DNA of 64,000 bases from Sutcliffiella tianshenii (GCF_016908565.1 NZ_JAFBED010000001.1:620001-684000); one strand, 5' to 3'. Positions 32,546 to 41,633 are shown, counted from the first letter of the stretch. Notes: generated by a model not told the origin, from the letters alone. Made by a program: numbers and translations.

Positions 32546-35287
32546 TCAATGTGTCGGTATGTTCGCGTTGTCCTCGCACACTTTTACCATGAATTCGTAT
32601 TGAAGCAGTCTTACTTCGAATAGCTTCAGAGGGTCATAATAGCGCTCAGGGCTTGCTTTCATCTGAGCAAGCTTCTGATTTGCGTTTTCAATCGTCTGCT
32701 CGGTATCTATGACCGTTTCATCCAGTTCTGTGAAGGATGCCTGGTAGAACAAGCTGACATCGGCTTTCAGGGCCTTTTCAAACAAGTCGAATTCCAGGAA
32801 GAACTTTCTGATGACTGACTCTGTCACATCTTCAAATCTTTCATTCTCGATGTATTTTTTATATTGGTTGTAAAGCAGCTGGTTGTTGCTTTGAATGGAA
32901 CCAAACAGGCGCCCTGCACTTTTCAGCAGGAATTGGGTCGTGTTTGGCCTGTTTAAAATGTTTTCCTTTTCCACGTCAGCCCTGCTAAGCATACGGTTGA
33001 CGTCTCTTCGCCAGTCTTCGATCACTCTGAAATCACATTCCAGACGCATGCGGTCCTCTTTATAAAGGCCATTGAAGGTTTGGCTCATCTCCCTCAGGTA
33101 TTCCTGACTTTCAAGGAGCTCCCTGTTCGAAGAGTCCAGCCATAGTTGAAGCTCCCCTCGGAATCTAGGCAAAAGATCCTCTTGCATGTAATGTTGGATC
33201 TTTATATTCATCTGCTCGTTCAATTCATGGTGCAGAGTGCTGAAATTGCTGTCCTCTTTCACGAGGCTTGAGCACTCTCTAAGCAGCTTCGGAATGGTGA
33301 GCTTCACTTCCCGTTTCATTTCCTGTGTTACCGCGCGATAATTCTCTGAAACTGTACGGATTTTCTCCTGTTCTGCATCCTGCAAATGATGGATGAAGCC
33401 TTTTAGTCTGCCTAAGATATCCTCATTGAATGCCACAGTGCTTACCAAGTTATCCTCCATCGCTATACGGCTATTCAGAAGCTCGGTCAATGTGGATCTG
33501 ATCAGTTGCAATAGCTTGGACGTACGTCTTTCTTCCACTGCCTTGCTGCGCAGCTTGAAGTTGGCGTCCATGAAGGTGGCAAGACCAGGATGCTGTTTAT
33601 TCGCCGCACGCAGAGAGGAATATGGATACACTCGTGCATCCGGGAAAAATTCGTTGATCCTGTTCTTCGTCTCCTCGATGATCTGTGTCGCTTCCGCCTC
33701 ATGGAAGGCAGTATCCATTTTATTGATGACAAAATGCACGGGAATCTCCGGTGCACGTTCTTTAATTTTCACAAGCACATGCAGCTCTTCCTCCGTAAAC
33801 GGAGTTTGAGCATCCAGTACGTATAGAAGGCCATCAGACAATGGGACAAAATCAAGGGTTTCGTTGCCTTCGACATTTTTCACATCAAATTCAGATGTGC
33901 TTATTAGAGAGTAATTCTGCTCTTCGAGGAACGTGGATGGCCATTTCAGATCAACAATCGCTCCTGCTTGATGTTCGCCTAGATCGTTCAGAACCCTTGT
34001 GCCCTCGGCCGTTATTTCGTTCAACTCAGCCTTTTCCCCATCAGCCCTGATAAAGATCGGACAAGCCTCATCCCCTAACAGCTTTTCCCCAATCAGGGAA
34101 TTCAAGAAGGATGTTTTGCCATTCTGAGCAGTTCCGGTAACGACAATATGCTTTTGGTTCAGATTTGTCAGCTGGGAGAATAGCCACTTCTTGTGATGGC
34201 CCACCTCAAGGTGATTGTTCTTCGCCCAGTTGATCAATGTCTTGAATAACTCTACAGTATAATTCACCTGGATGCTGTCATGCTCATAACGGAAGATGCG
34301 AGTTTCGGCATCATGCAATGTATCTGCCGAAATGGCTGTCGGAAACACTTCCGCCCATGACATGACTGCAGCTGCAGCGAACAAGGAGTTGGACTGATTG
34401 GAGATCTTCAGCCAATTGCTTAAAAGATCCGGCACTATCCCTTCCAGTTCCTTGACCAAATATCTGCCGTCAATCAGATCAAGATAGGTTTCCTGATGAA
34501 GATCTGCCACCACATTCCAGGAGACGGAAGAGTTCTTCTCCACGTTCAGGAACACGGAATTAATCGTTTTTATCCAAGATAGGTATAACGGATGATTTTT
34601 ATAGCTATTCCACAATCCTGCCGTCACTTCTTCGAATACACGTTTGTCGGATTCCAGCAATGCAATAAGAACATTTTGGAAATACTCAGGTGCAAAGCCT
34701 TCCGCGTGACGCTCCTGTTGCACATAAAGGCTCAGGCGCTCAAACCAGTGCGGCGACTTTGTACGGATGGACTCATTGACAGCAAGCTCGATTGCATGGT
34801 TCCAGTCCTCCTGCTCTTCATAGAACATCCTCGCAGTGGATGTCACTTCCGGATAATCAGGATTCACAGAGATCGCTTTACGCAATTGCTTATAGGCACC
34901 CTCAAGCTTCTCCCTTTCCACATACAGATTGAAGAGCTGCATGGCAACTTCCACTCGCAGGACATCATTATCGGTATGGATCTGCGTATAGATATCCTCC
35001 GCCTCTACAAGCATTCCCAGCTCATAATAGGCGTCCGCGATATTCTTTTTGGCCCATGGTGCCAGTTCATTGTTGATATTTTCCCACTTAAAGATGGCGC
35101 TCTCATAGTCCTTGCTATGGAAATATACCTCACCTTGAGCAAAGCGGATAAAGGATAGATCATACACTTCCTTCGTCTGTTCTGCCAAAAATGCCTCTCC
35201 AAGCACCTGGACAGGATGCTTCGTTTCAATATCGAGCATGAATGTTTCAAAATATGTTTTATTAATGAATTTGCTTTCCGTAGTCAT
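32546..35287 (-). CDS. Large TPR-dynamin-like GTPase
   Basis: This is a 913-residue protein. Residues 1-360 are helical repeats including TPR-like units (AQGEVYFHSKDYESAIFKWENI, AKKNIADAYYELGMLVEAEDIY). A GTPase-like domain follows, with P-loop GTAQNGKTS (about 385-393) and the NKMD guanine motif (about 522-525). The Walker B DxxG is not recognisable (ISTSEFD at that place). The last 330 residues are long helices, as in the stalk of bacterial dynamin-like proteins. It could act on membranes with TPR-bound partners. ATG 35287 has GGAGGG just upstream. No second dynamin gene is adjacent. Confidence 0.78.
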   Translation of the reverse strand: MTTESKFINKTYFETFMLDIETKHPVQVLGEAFLAEQTKEVYDLSFIRFAQGEVYFHSKDYESAIFKWENINNELAPWAKKNIADAYYELGMLVEAEDIYTQIHTDNDVLRVEVAMQLFNLYVEREKLEGAYKQLRKAISVNPDYPEVTSTARMFYEEQEDWNHAIELAVNESIRTKSPHWFERLSLYVQQERHAEGFAPEYFQNVLIALLESDKRVFEEVTAGLWNSYKNHPLYLSWIKTINSVFLNVEKNSSVSWNVVADLHQETYLDLIDGRYLVKELEGIVPDLLSNWLKISNQSNSLFAAAAVMSWAEVFPTAISADTLHDAETRIFRYEHDSIQVNYTVELFKTLINWAKNNHLEVGHHKKWLFSQLTNLNQKHIVVTGTAQNGKTSFLNSLIGEKLLGDEACPIFIRADGEKAELNEITAEGTRVLNDLGEHQAGAIVDLKWPSTFLEEQNYSLISTSEFDVKNVEGNETLDFVPLSDGLLYVLDAQTPFTEEELHVLVKIKERAPEIPVHFVINKMDTAFHEAEATQIIEETKNRINEFFPDARVYPYSSLRAANKQHPGLATFMDANFKLRSKAVEERRTSKLLQLIRSTLTELLNSRIAMEDNLVSTVAFNEDILGRLKGFIHHLQDAEQEKIRTVSENYRAVTQEMKREVKLTIPKLLRECSSLVKEDSNFSTLHHELNEQMNIKIQHYMQEDLLPRFRGELQLWLDSSNRELLESQEYLREMSQTFNGLYKEDRMRLECDFRVIEDWRRDVNRMLSRADVEKENILNRPNTTQFLLKSAGRLFGSIQSNNQLLYNQYKKYIENERFEDVTESVIRKFFLEFDLFEKALKADVSLFYQASFTELDETVIDTEQTIENANQKLAQMKASPERYYDPLKLFEVRLLQYEFMVKVCEDNANIPTH

Positions 35288-35570
35288 TTTTCCCTCCACC
35301 AATCTCTATTTCTGCTTATTTTTAAAGAGAAAAGTAATCTAATGGTTCTAGTAGCTTCGTCTCTTGATAGAAAATATACTATTCTGCTATATAGTTCGTC
35401 AGTCTTTTCGTTTTTAGGACCATTCTATACTATACCCTTTTACTTATTGGTATAACTTTTCCTGTCCGAAAAAAATTCGACACATTTCCTTCGTACTTAA
35501 CTTGATAAAATCGCACGGAATCTGGGATAATTCAGATGGTAGAATAATCTGAAAACAAAGGGGATTTGGG

Positions 35571-35942
35571 ATGAAGATCAATCAAGTAGGTCAAATAGGG
35601 ATACCTGTAAAGGATTTTGAAAGAGGAGTAGCCTTCTATAAAGAAAAATTGGCACTCCCTTTGCTATTCTCAACTGGGAATCTAGCTTTTTTTGATTGCA
35701 ATGGCGTCAGACTACTTCTTAGCCTGCCTGAAAAAGAGGGATTTGCAAACGCCAGCTCTATCCTTTATTTTACAGTTGAAGATATTAAAGGCTCCTACGA
35801 AGAAATGTTAGAAAAAGATGTAAGGTTTTTGGATGAACCACATGTAGTAGCCAAAATGGGAGATACTGAGACTTGGATGGCCTTCTTTTCGGATGAAGAG
35901 GGTAATACTCATGCATTGATGAGTGAAGTTACTGTTTCCTAA
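35571..35942 (+). CDS. Glyoxalase/VOC-fold protein
   Basis: This 123-residue single VOC unit is made of two beta-alpha-beta-beta-beta modules (VGQIGIPVKDFERGVAFYKEKLALP and ILYFTVEDIKGSYEEMLEKDV). The pattern ends with the ETWMAFFSDEEGNTHALM metal-site strand. Members include glyoxalases, antibiotic-binding proteins and dioxygenases. The specific role is unknown. It is monocistronic, with AAGGGGA before the ATG. Confidence 0.82.
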   Translation: MKINQVGQIGIPVKDFERGVAFYKEKLALPLLFSTGNLAFFDCNGVRLLLSLPEKEGFANASSILYFTVEDIKGSYEEMLEKDVRFLDEPHVVAKMGDTETWMAFFSDEEGNTHALMSEVTVS

Positions 35943-35978
35943 GCTATTGTATTGGAGTTTTCTCATACACCATACATG

Positions 35979-36013
35979 CAAAAGAGGGCGCCCCAATCAG
36001 GAGCACCCTCTTT
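35979..36013. terminator. Terminator shared by the VOC and ParR-like genes
   Basis: AAAGAGGGCGC and GAGCACCCTCTTT pair imperfectly around a short loop between the convergent stops at 35942 and 36017. Confidence 0.8.
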
Positions 36014-36016
36014 CTG

Positions 36017-36604
36017 CTACTTATTCATATGCGCCAGGAAATCCCCGAGCAGCTTATCGACATCTTCCACTTCCAGCTCTTCAGGCTCGTCTTCACTTGA
36101 AGCTTGCTCCTGTAAGGCTTTATCCCAATCAAAGGAATCCAGATCATCTTCTCCATTTACATCGATTGGGGCAACTTCCTCTTGAATGGAATCTTCCTGC
36201 TTGTCAAATCTTGCAGGGATATCCTCCTGAAGATAAAGTGCTTGATCGATATCCGTCGAGTTGCTGTTCATCGCAGCAAGGATGCTCGTGGCACGAACAG
36301 GGTCTGAGAGCAATTGATACACGATACTCCCAAGCAATGCCTCTGAGTGCTGATGCTTCAGCCAGTCCCGTTGACTTTTATTTAGGGAATTCGGCAACGG
36401 AATTGAAATGGTTTCTTTTTCCCTGGCACTCGAAGTGGTAACCCCTTGCAGGACAAACTCGGCTATTTTACTGGAAAAATTTCTTCTCTCTGTTTCCTTC
36501 AGCTTTTGCAGATGCTTCAGCAAGTGATCTGGGGTATCAGAGGGAATCCGGAAAGAGATGGCCTGTCCTCGCTTTATTTCGTTAAGGGAACCGGTTTTCT
36601 TCAT
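36017..36604 (-). CDS. ParR-like DNA-binding adaptor of an actin-type partition system
   Basis: This 195-residue protein lies 14 bases after the actin-like gene. The N-terminal region (about 15-55) has a ribbon-helix-helix pattern (AISFRIPSDTP then two amphipathic helices), as in ParR-type centromere-binding proteins. The C-terminal half is acidic and probably disordered. It ends in a hydrophobic helix (VEDVDKLLGDFLAHMNK) that resembles the filament-binding tail of ParR. Gene order and iterons upstream of the actin gene support a partition role. The fold is inferred. Confidence 0.65.
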   Translation of the reverse strand: MKKTGSLNEIKRGQAISFRIPSDTPDHLLKHLQKLKETERRNFSSKIAEFVLQGVTTSSAREKETISIPLPNSLNKSQRDWLKHQHSEALLGSIVYQLLSDPVRATSILAAMNSNSTDIDQALYLQEDIPARFDKQEDSIQEEVAPIDVNGEDDLDSFDWDKALQEQASSEDEPEELEVEDVDKLLGDFLAHMNK

Positions 36605-36618
36605 AGAATCACCTTATT

Positions 36619-37797
36619 TTACGCTTTAACAGCTTTTTGGTCTTTCGGTTCTTTCGCTTTATCGGACTTCTTTTTGAAATCTGCGATCAGTTTATAGTAT
36701 GCATTCGCCATCATCCAGATACTTTCCTTCTCATCCTCGAAGAAATCGATGTTATAGCCATCCAAGCTGTTGTTGAGCGTCTTCAGATAGTCCTTTAGCA
36801 CCGTTGCTCCGCCGCCGACAAAATAGCAGATCTCCGTCTGGGAGTTTTTCAGCCAGACATTACGCAGAAGGCGATATTGCTTTTTCGCCAGATCTAATAG
36901 GATCCTATCCGTGATATCATGCACGCTCGTTCTGCTGCCGCGCACCATGATGTGGTTGCGGTCATTCTTCTTCGTGATGATTTCGACAACATCCCTGCGG
37001 CTATCAAGCTCCACGCCGTGCTTGGATCGGATTTCTTCGCGGATCTGCTCAAGCGCTTCAGACACACCAAGGTTGAACCCTTGTGCTTTATCATCGTCCA
37101 CATTGCGGTTTTTAATGACTGCGATATCAGTTGACAGGCCTCCGATATCCTGGATAAGGATGCGCTTATCAATTAGGTCTTTATTGATGATATTTGCATT
37201 GTTATCCATCACAAGATTGATGTATGCAGCGAATCCTTCCGGATATACCTTCACTTCGTCAAATTTGATATTCACTTTCAAACCTTGATACTTCGGGGTA
37301 ATAAGGAACTCTACCTGGTGTACTGATCCAAGGAGCTTGGAACGGTAGCCAGCGTCCTTGCCTTCCTTCACTTCTCTCAAAGGAAGTCCGGTCCCCAATG
37401 TGTAATTGGCATCAATGACATTTTTATTTCGCGGAAAATGCTTTTCATTTCTTGCATTTACAGCATCCAATGCCAAAGTGGCAAAAAGCATGATCAATGT
37501 CTGATCTTCCTCAGACTTGCTGCTTCCCGGATCCAATTCTGTCGCATTATTGCTTTTCGTTGCAAGATTACCAATCCGATAGATGCTGTTGTTATCTTTC
37601 AGGGCAGGGGAGTGGAGACGAACATGCAGACCATCCAGTGGATCCTTGTTGTCAAGCTCTTCTATTCCGATAACAGGACGATCCTCAATGTCTCTTGCCA
37701 CTACGTTTGGAATGTTCAATTCTGAATCCATGTGGCCAAAAATAGCTTTAATAGAATCATTACCTACGTCAACTGCTGCAATTCTTGAATATGTCAT
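36619..37797 (-). CDS. ParM/StbA-family actin-like ATPase
   Basis: This 392-residue actin-fold protein resembles ParM/StbA/Alp filaments, which push plasmid copies apart. Its phosphate-1 motif is IAAVDVGNDSIKAIFG and its phosphate-2 motif is LIQDIGGLSTDIAVI. The adenosine motif is ICYFVGGGATVLKDYL. A basic C-terminal tail follows the fold. GGAAG precedes the ATG. A region dense in TGTAYAC repeats lies directly upstream, and the ParR-like gene lies directly downstream. The neighbours look chromosomal, so this is either an integrated plasmid module or a host-adapted filament. Confidence 0.85.
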   Translation of the reverse strand: MTYSRIAAVDVGNDSIKAIFGHMDSELNIPNVVARDIEDRPVIGIEELDNKDPLDGLHVRLHSPALKDNNSIYRIGNLATKSNNATELDPGSSKSEEDQTLIMLFATLALDAVNARNEKHFPRNKNVIDANYTLGTGLPLREVKEGKDAGYRSKLLGSVHQVEFLITPKYQGLKVNIKFDEVKVYPEGFAAYINLVMDNNANIINKDLIDKRILIQDIGGLSTDIAVIKNRNVDDDKAQGFNLGVSEALEQIREEIRSKHGVELDSRRDVVEIITKKNDRNHIMVRGSRTSVHDITDRILLDLAKKQYRLLRNVWLKNSQTEICYFVGGGATVLKDYLKTLNNSLDGYNIDFFEDEKESIWMMANAYYKLIADFKKKSDKAKEPKDQKAVKA

Positions 37798-37924
37798 TTG
37801 TTCATCTTCCTTTCTTTTCCTGTTTCATAAGTATCTTTCCATATGTAGCAAATAAATCTAGTCTGTATATCTTAAGCGTACAGAATGTTTGTCTACTATT
37901 CAATCATTCTTGCAATTCGTAATG

Positions 37925-38112
37925 AAAGTGTAAAAAATGTATACGTTTTTGTAAACTTAATATACTTGTATACACTTTTGGTTTACAACAAATACAAACC
38001 TGTACACATCCTTATATACCAACATGTTTACATATTTGTACACAAGTAAACCTAATTGTACACTTTTGTTTACTTTTATGTGTACATGTATACGTGAAGT
38101 GTAAACATGTAG
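37925..38112. promoter_or_regulatory. Centromere-like iteron region (parC-type) upstream of the actin gene
   Basis: About a dozen copies of TGTAYAC/TGTAAAC-type words occur in 185 bp. Examples are TGTATAC at 37938, GTAAAC at 37951, TTGTATACAC at 37966, TGTACACA at 38001, TTTGTACACAAGTAAAC at 38036, TTGTACAC at 38057, GTGTACATGTATAC at about 38080 and GTGTAAAC at about 38099. Several are palindromic. The region fills the 37798-38214 gap apart from the actin gene leader and a terminator at its far end. It has the position expected of parC, and may also serve as the operon's operator. Confidence 0.7.
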
Positions 38113-38154
38113 AAATTGGATATTCCTCTATGTTTCACTCCCCTCCCCTCTTGT

Positions 38155-38195
38155 GAAAAAAGAGCGGGGCACCGTTATAATAACGATACCCCGTA
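38155..38195 (-). terminator. Terminator of the N-demethylase operon
   Basis: On the minus strand CGGGGTATCGTTAT and ATAACGGTGCCCCG form a long stem with a short loop, followed by six T after an AGAGC spacer remnant, about 20 bases after the stop at 38215. Confidence 0.85.
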
Positions 38196-38214
38196 TCCAT
38201 GTTCATGATCATTG

Positions 38215-39162
38215 CTAACCTAAATCAATCCGTAGTCTTGTATTCGAACGGGAAACACAGCTGACAATCACATTATGTGCATTCTTCTCGTCTTCCGTTA
38301 AAAAGGTATCCTGATGAACAACCTCCCCTTCCAGTACACGCATTTCACACGTGCCGCATCTTCCCATCTTGCATGAGTAAGGAACCTCTATCCCTGCTTC
38401 ATGCAGTGAATCAAGTAAACTCCTATCAGCTGGTACAGAAATCGAAATTCCATTGCTAAGTTCTGCGATAAAAGAGGAAGAAGCGCGAATGATAGGAGGA
38501 GAAAAGTGCTCACTGTGTACACTGGAGGCAGGATAGCCAAGATCTTTACACCGCTCGATATGAGTGGAAATGAACGAGTCCGGGCCGCAAAAGTAAACAT
38601 GCGTACCTATCCTGTGATCGGATAGCCCCTCCCCTTTCAACCGTTGACCCAGCTTGGAAAAGTAGAAATGGGTCTCTTTTGCATAATACTCAAGCAAAAA
38701 GGAAGAAAACGCACATTTGTCTTCACTCTTGGCTGCATAATGAAGCTCGAAAGACTTTCCCCTGCTTCGCAGATCGGCCATCATGGATAGAAAAGGCGTG
38801 ATGCCGATACCTGCTGCATAAAACACATGGTGCCTGGCTTTATAGCTTAAAGGGAAGTAGTTTTTGGGGTAGCTTATTTCCAGCACGTCTCCTACCCTGG
38901 CTTCCCGATGCAAATACAGAGAGCCACCCTTTGAATTTGCTGCAAGAGCAACAGCAATCTTATATGAACCAGAATCATCCGGACTGCTTATCAAGGAATA
39001 ATGCCTTATCAGATTAGAATCTGGTAGAAAGACTTTGATATGTGCTCCGCCGCTGAATGCCGGCAGTGATTTTCCATCTAGAGAAACCAAGTTAAATGAT
39101 TTCACAGTTAACGTTTCCATTTTTATGGAATTTATGATTACTTTAAGCTTCTTTTCCACCAA
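38215..39162 (-). CDS. Phthalate-dioxygenase-type reductase (FAD/FMN, NAD, 2Fe-2S)
   Basis: This is a 315-residue electron-transfer protein. A flavin domain has IRHYSLISSP, an NAD domain has AAGIGITPFLSMM, and the C-terminal plant-type ferredoxin has CKMGRCGTC plus a fourth Cys 29 residues later. This order is that of VanB/PDR reductases that feed oxygenases. It is the third gene of a minus-strand operon behind a DmmA-like protein and a DUF3445 heme protein, so it should supply electrons to that N-demethylase. The start is a TTG at 39162, with a GTG one codon later as alternative. Confidence 0.88.
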   Translation of the reverse strand: MVEKKLKVIINSIKMETLTVKSFNLVSLDGKSLPAFSGGAHIKVFLPDSNLIRHYSLISSPDDSGSYKIAVALAANSKGGSLYLHREARVGDVLEISYPKNYFPLSYKARHHVFYAAGIGITPFLSMMADLRSRGKSFELHYAAKSEDKCAFSSFLLEYYAKETHFYFSKLGQRLKGEGLSDHRIGTHVYFCGPDSFISTHIERCKDLGYPASSVHSEHFSPPIIRASSSFIAELSNGISISVPADRSLLDSLHEAGIEVPYSCKMGRCGTCEMRVLEGEVVHQDTFLTEDEKNAHNVIVSCVSRSNTRLRIDLG

Positions 39163-39177
39163 ACTTGGCCTGCCTTT

Positions 39178-39657
39178 CTACTGAAAGTCTGTATACCCTA
39201 AATACGCTTCCTTTTTTCTTGAAAAATGGTCGGAAATCGTTAAGGGAATCCCACATTTTGGGCATTCGATATTGAAAAGGTTATCCTTTACACTTGTTAT
39301 TCCATGACACCTGCCACAAAAAACTACTTTTTCTTGTTCTCCGATTCCGTGATACTGTGCCTCTTCTTCTGAAAAACCTACTTCGCTTGCAATTCGTTTT
39401 ATCACATTCAACTTATCCCACGAAGCAGCAACATAAAGGTACGTCCCCATTTTTTGCTTTAGGAGCCCCTCTTCCAATTCTGTCTGCCATTCTGTAAAAT
39501 CCTTAACGCCAGCTACTTGGAACAGCTCATAAGTTACTTGGTCAGATTGGACATGCATCATGACATTCGCAACTTCTGCCAACCCTGCCTCATCGACACA
39601 GAATACGTAATGTCTTTTATACGGAATATAGGTTAGTGTTTTTCTCTCCATATCCAT
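39178..39657 (-). CDS. dmmA: Dimethylamine monooxygenase subunit DmmA-like protein
   Basis: This 159-residue protein has a zinc-ribbon-like end (CGRCHG...CPKCG), as in the DmmA family of dimethylamine monooxygenase subunits. The N-terminal part is an alpha/beta domain (YVFCVDEAGLAEVANVM). It sits between the DUF3445 heme subunit and the reductase with very short spacers, matching dmm gene sets. The ATG at 39657 has GGGGAG 8 bases upstream; three in-frame alternative starts precede it. The substrate of this complex could be dimethylamine or another secondary amine. Confidence 0.75.
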   Translation of the reverse strand: MDMERKTLTYIPYKRHYVFCVDEAGLAEVANVMMHVQSDQVTYELFQVAGVKDFTEWQTELEEGLLKQKMGTYLYVAASWDKLNVIKRIASEVGFSEEEAQYHGIGEQEKVVFCGRCHGITSVKDNLFNIECPKCGIPLTISDHFSRKKEAYLGYTDFQ

Positions 39658-39670
39658 CACCAGCACTCCC

Positions 39671-40615
39671 CTATTCTCTTATTCTCTCATTCAAATAATC
39701 AATGACCGCCTCCCGATATAAGGCAATCCCTTTGTATTCATATATGTAGGAAGGAAGTTCTTCCAGAATCGCGGTAAACTGTTTGGCCCACTCCACATTG
39801 CCGGAAAATGCCTCCAGAGAAAGTAGATGTGTATGAATGGAAAATAGAATGGAATGTGTCCTTGGAAGGCGAAATAGTTTTTGCACCTCCACCCGAATAT
39901 GTACCAGTTCCCCTGCATTGTCCTTCGTGACTTGCTTTCTTGCCTTGCCCCAATCGTGGAATGTCTCCAAGGGAGTATCAAGCCTGTGCCCGGCCGTCAT
40001 CTGCCAATTGGTCCTTACCCACGGGGCTCCATCCTCAATTTTTAAAATAAATGCCTGAATTCGGTCCACCAAATCGTTGTCCTTAAATCCGGGTATAGGA
40101 TGATGGAGCTCCTTAAAACTCATCCCCAGATTGAATGCAAGCGACCAGTTGGCAGGAAAACAGAGCTGGCCTGCATCCAAAAAAAGCTCCCCGTCTTTCT
40201 GAACCATCAGGATCAGGTCCTCCTGAACATGCCGTCCGATAAAATCCAACGGTTCCACGGGAAAAGAACTGTCATCCCCGAAAATAAACGAATGATGCTC
40301 GTTCATAACCTTATTGGAAAAGCTCCAATTCCTCCCTTCCTTCAGAAGACTGAACTTTTCCGGGAAATAAGTGGTCAGGTTATCCGCAACAAGGGCTAAT
40401 GCCTCCCATTGAGCATCCATCGTATTCGGCAAGGATTGATAGCAACGCTCGGGATGTTCTTCAAGAAGCTTTCTTTTGATTTGTACTTCTCTCTCATAGT
40501 AATCGGTACACTCGATGCTGGATGGCGGATCCAACAGGACGGAATTATTCGTATACCTAAAACTCTTCCCCTTAAATGGATATGGGAAATTTCCACGATC
40601 ATTATAGATAACCAT
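39671..40615 (-). CDS. DUF3445 heme-dependent oxidative N-demethylase subunit
   Basis: This 314-residue protein is of the DUF3445/heme-dependent oxidative N-demethylase family. In characterised systems this subunit carries heme and oxidises dimethylamine to methylamine and formaldehyde. It shows the family segments FPYPFKGKSFRYTNNSVLLD, WSLAFNLGMSFKELHHPIPGF, WVRTNWQMTAGHRLDTP and the SILFSIHTHLLSLEAF strand. It is the first gene of the operon with DmmA and a PDR reductase. No gene for formaldehyde or methylamine handling is next to it. Confidence 0.82.
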   Translation of the reverse strand: MVIYNDRGNFPYPFKGKSFRYTNNSVLLDPPSSIECTDYYEREVQIKRKLLEEHPERCYQSLPNTMDAQWEALALVADNLTTYFPEKFSLLKEGRNWSFSNKVMNEHHSFIFGDDSSFPVEPLDFIGRHVQEDLILMVQKDGELFLDAGQLCFPANWSLAFNLGMSFKELHHPIPGFKDNDLVDRIQAFILKIEDGAPWVRTNWQMTAGHRLDTPLETFHDWGKARKQVTKDNAGELVHIRVEVQKLFRLPRTHSILFSIHTHLLSLEAFSGNVEWAKQFTAILEELPSYIYEYKGIALYREAVIDYLNERIRE

Positions 40616-40678
40616 CACACCACTTTCAGAATATTATTTATATTCATGTTAGGGTATTATTTACTGTTTCGCAATATG

Positions 40679-40720
40679 AAAAAGAAGGATGGAAGTCATT
40701 TTGACTCCATCCTCCTTATT
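40679..40720 (-). terminator. Terminator of the alpha/beta hydrolase gene
   Basis: AAGGAGGATGGAGTCA and TGACTTCCATCCTTCTT form a long hairpin on the minus strand ending in a short T run, overlapping the stop at 40719. Confidence 0.85.
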
Positions 40721-41522
40721 AAAGACTTTTAATGAAGCGTTCCAACTCATGATTAAATCTTTCTGGTTCTTCAAGAAACGGACAATGACAGCTGTCTTCA
40801 AAGAAGACAAGTTCCGAATTGGGCAGATTGTCGCGAAGATGTTCACCCGCTGTAACAGGAATCAGCTTTTCTTCCCTTCCAAAACAAAGAAGAGTCGGCA
40901 CTTGAATAGAAGGAAGAGAGGCTCGATAATCCACTACAGACTGATCAAAGAGAATGGCACTCGCAACTCCGGCAGGCAGGCTAGTGGTCTCCTCCAGCAT
41001 CCACGTCATTTCCTCTTCTTCTACATCCTTTTTAAACATAAGTGGAATAAACCCTTTCAGGAATTCCTCTCTATTTTCCTGGACCTCCCTCATGAAATGC
41101 GTCAAGGTTGCGAGGTCAAAGGCGCCTATAGGAAAATCCGGCCATTTGTAGTCAGATGCCAACTCATCCACAATCACGGTTCCTTTTACATTATCCTCTC
41201 CGTACTGCTGTAAATACTCCCATACTAAAAATGCCCCCATCGACCAGCCTACCAGCACAACATCCTTCAATTCTAGTTTTTGGATAAATTTATGCAGATC
41301 TTCAGCATACGTTTTAATCGTATGGCCATCTTGATTCTTACTCGACCTTCCATGCCCTCTTAAATCCAATGTAATGGCTCGATGCTCCTCTTTGAAATGA
41401 GGTATCTGATTGCGAAAGAATCTACTACTCATCCAAACCCCATGAATGAACAGAACCGGCGTCCCTTCTCCCTCATCCTCGTAATAAAGCTCCACTCCTG
41501 GTTTAACTTCTAAAAAAGCCAT
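40719..41522 (-). CDS. Alpha/beta-fold hydrolase
   Basis: This 267-residue alpha/beta hydrolase has oxyanion-hole FIHGVW, LRGHGRSS, the nucleophile elbow GWSMG (Ser near residue 94), acid in the VPTLLCFGREEKL strand and a late histidine in the DSCHCPFLEEP segment. The lid domain is ordinary in size. Substrate is unknown; peroxidases, esterases and lactonases share this pattern. It stands alone, upstream of the N-demethylase operon but with its own terminator between. Confidence 0.85.
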   Translation of the reverse strand: MAFLEVKPGVELYYEDEGEGTPVLFIHGVWMSSRFFRNQIPHFKEEHRAITLDLRGHGRSSKNQDGHTIKTYAEDLHKFIQKLELKDVVLVGWSMGAFLVWEYLQQYGEDNVKGTVIVDELASDYKWPDFPIGAFDLATLTHFMREVQENREEFLKGFIPLMFKKDVEEEEMTWMLEETTSLPAGVASAILFDQSVVDYRASLPSIQVPTLLCFGREEKLIPVTAGEHLRDNLPNSELVFFEDSCHCPFLEEPERFNHELERFIKSL

Positions 41523-41591
41523 CCTCTCACCACCCCTTCATATCACTACTAGATTATATATTCAGGGAGGAATTTAAATATTAATCACCTA

Positions 41592-41628
41592 CAAAAAAGA
41601 GTGATTGCCGCATACGGGAAATCACTCT
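41592..41628 (-). terminator. Terminator of the XRE regulator gene
   Basis: GAGTGATT and AATCACTC form an 8-bp stem followed on the minus strand by six T, directly after the stop at 41634. Confidence 0.82.
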
Positions 41629-41633
41629 AATGA

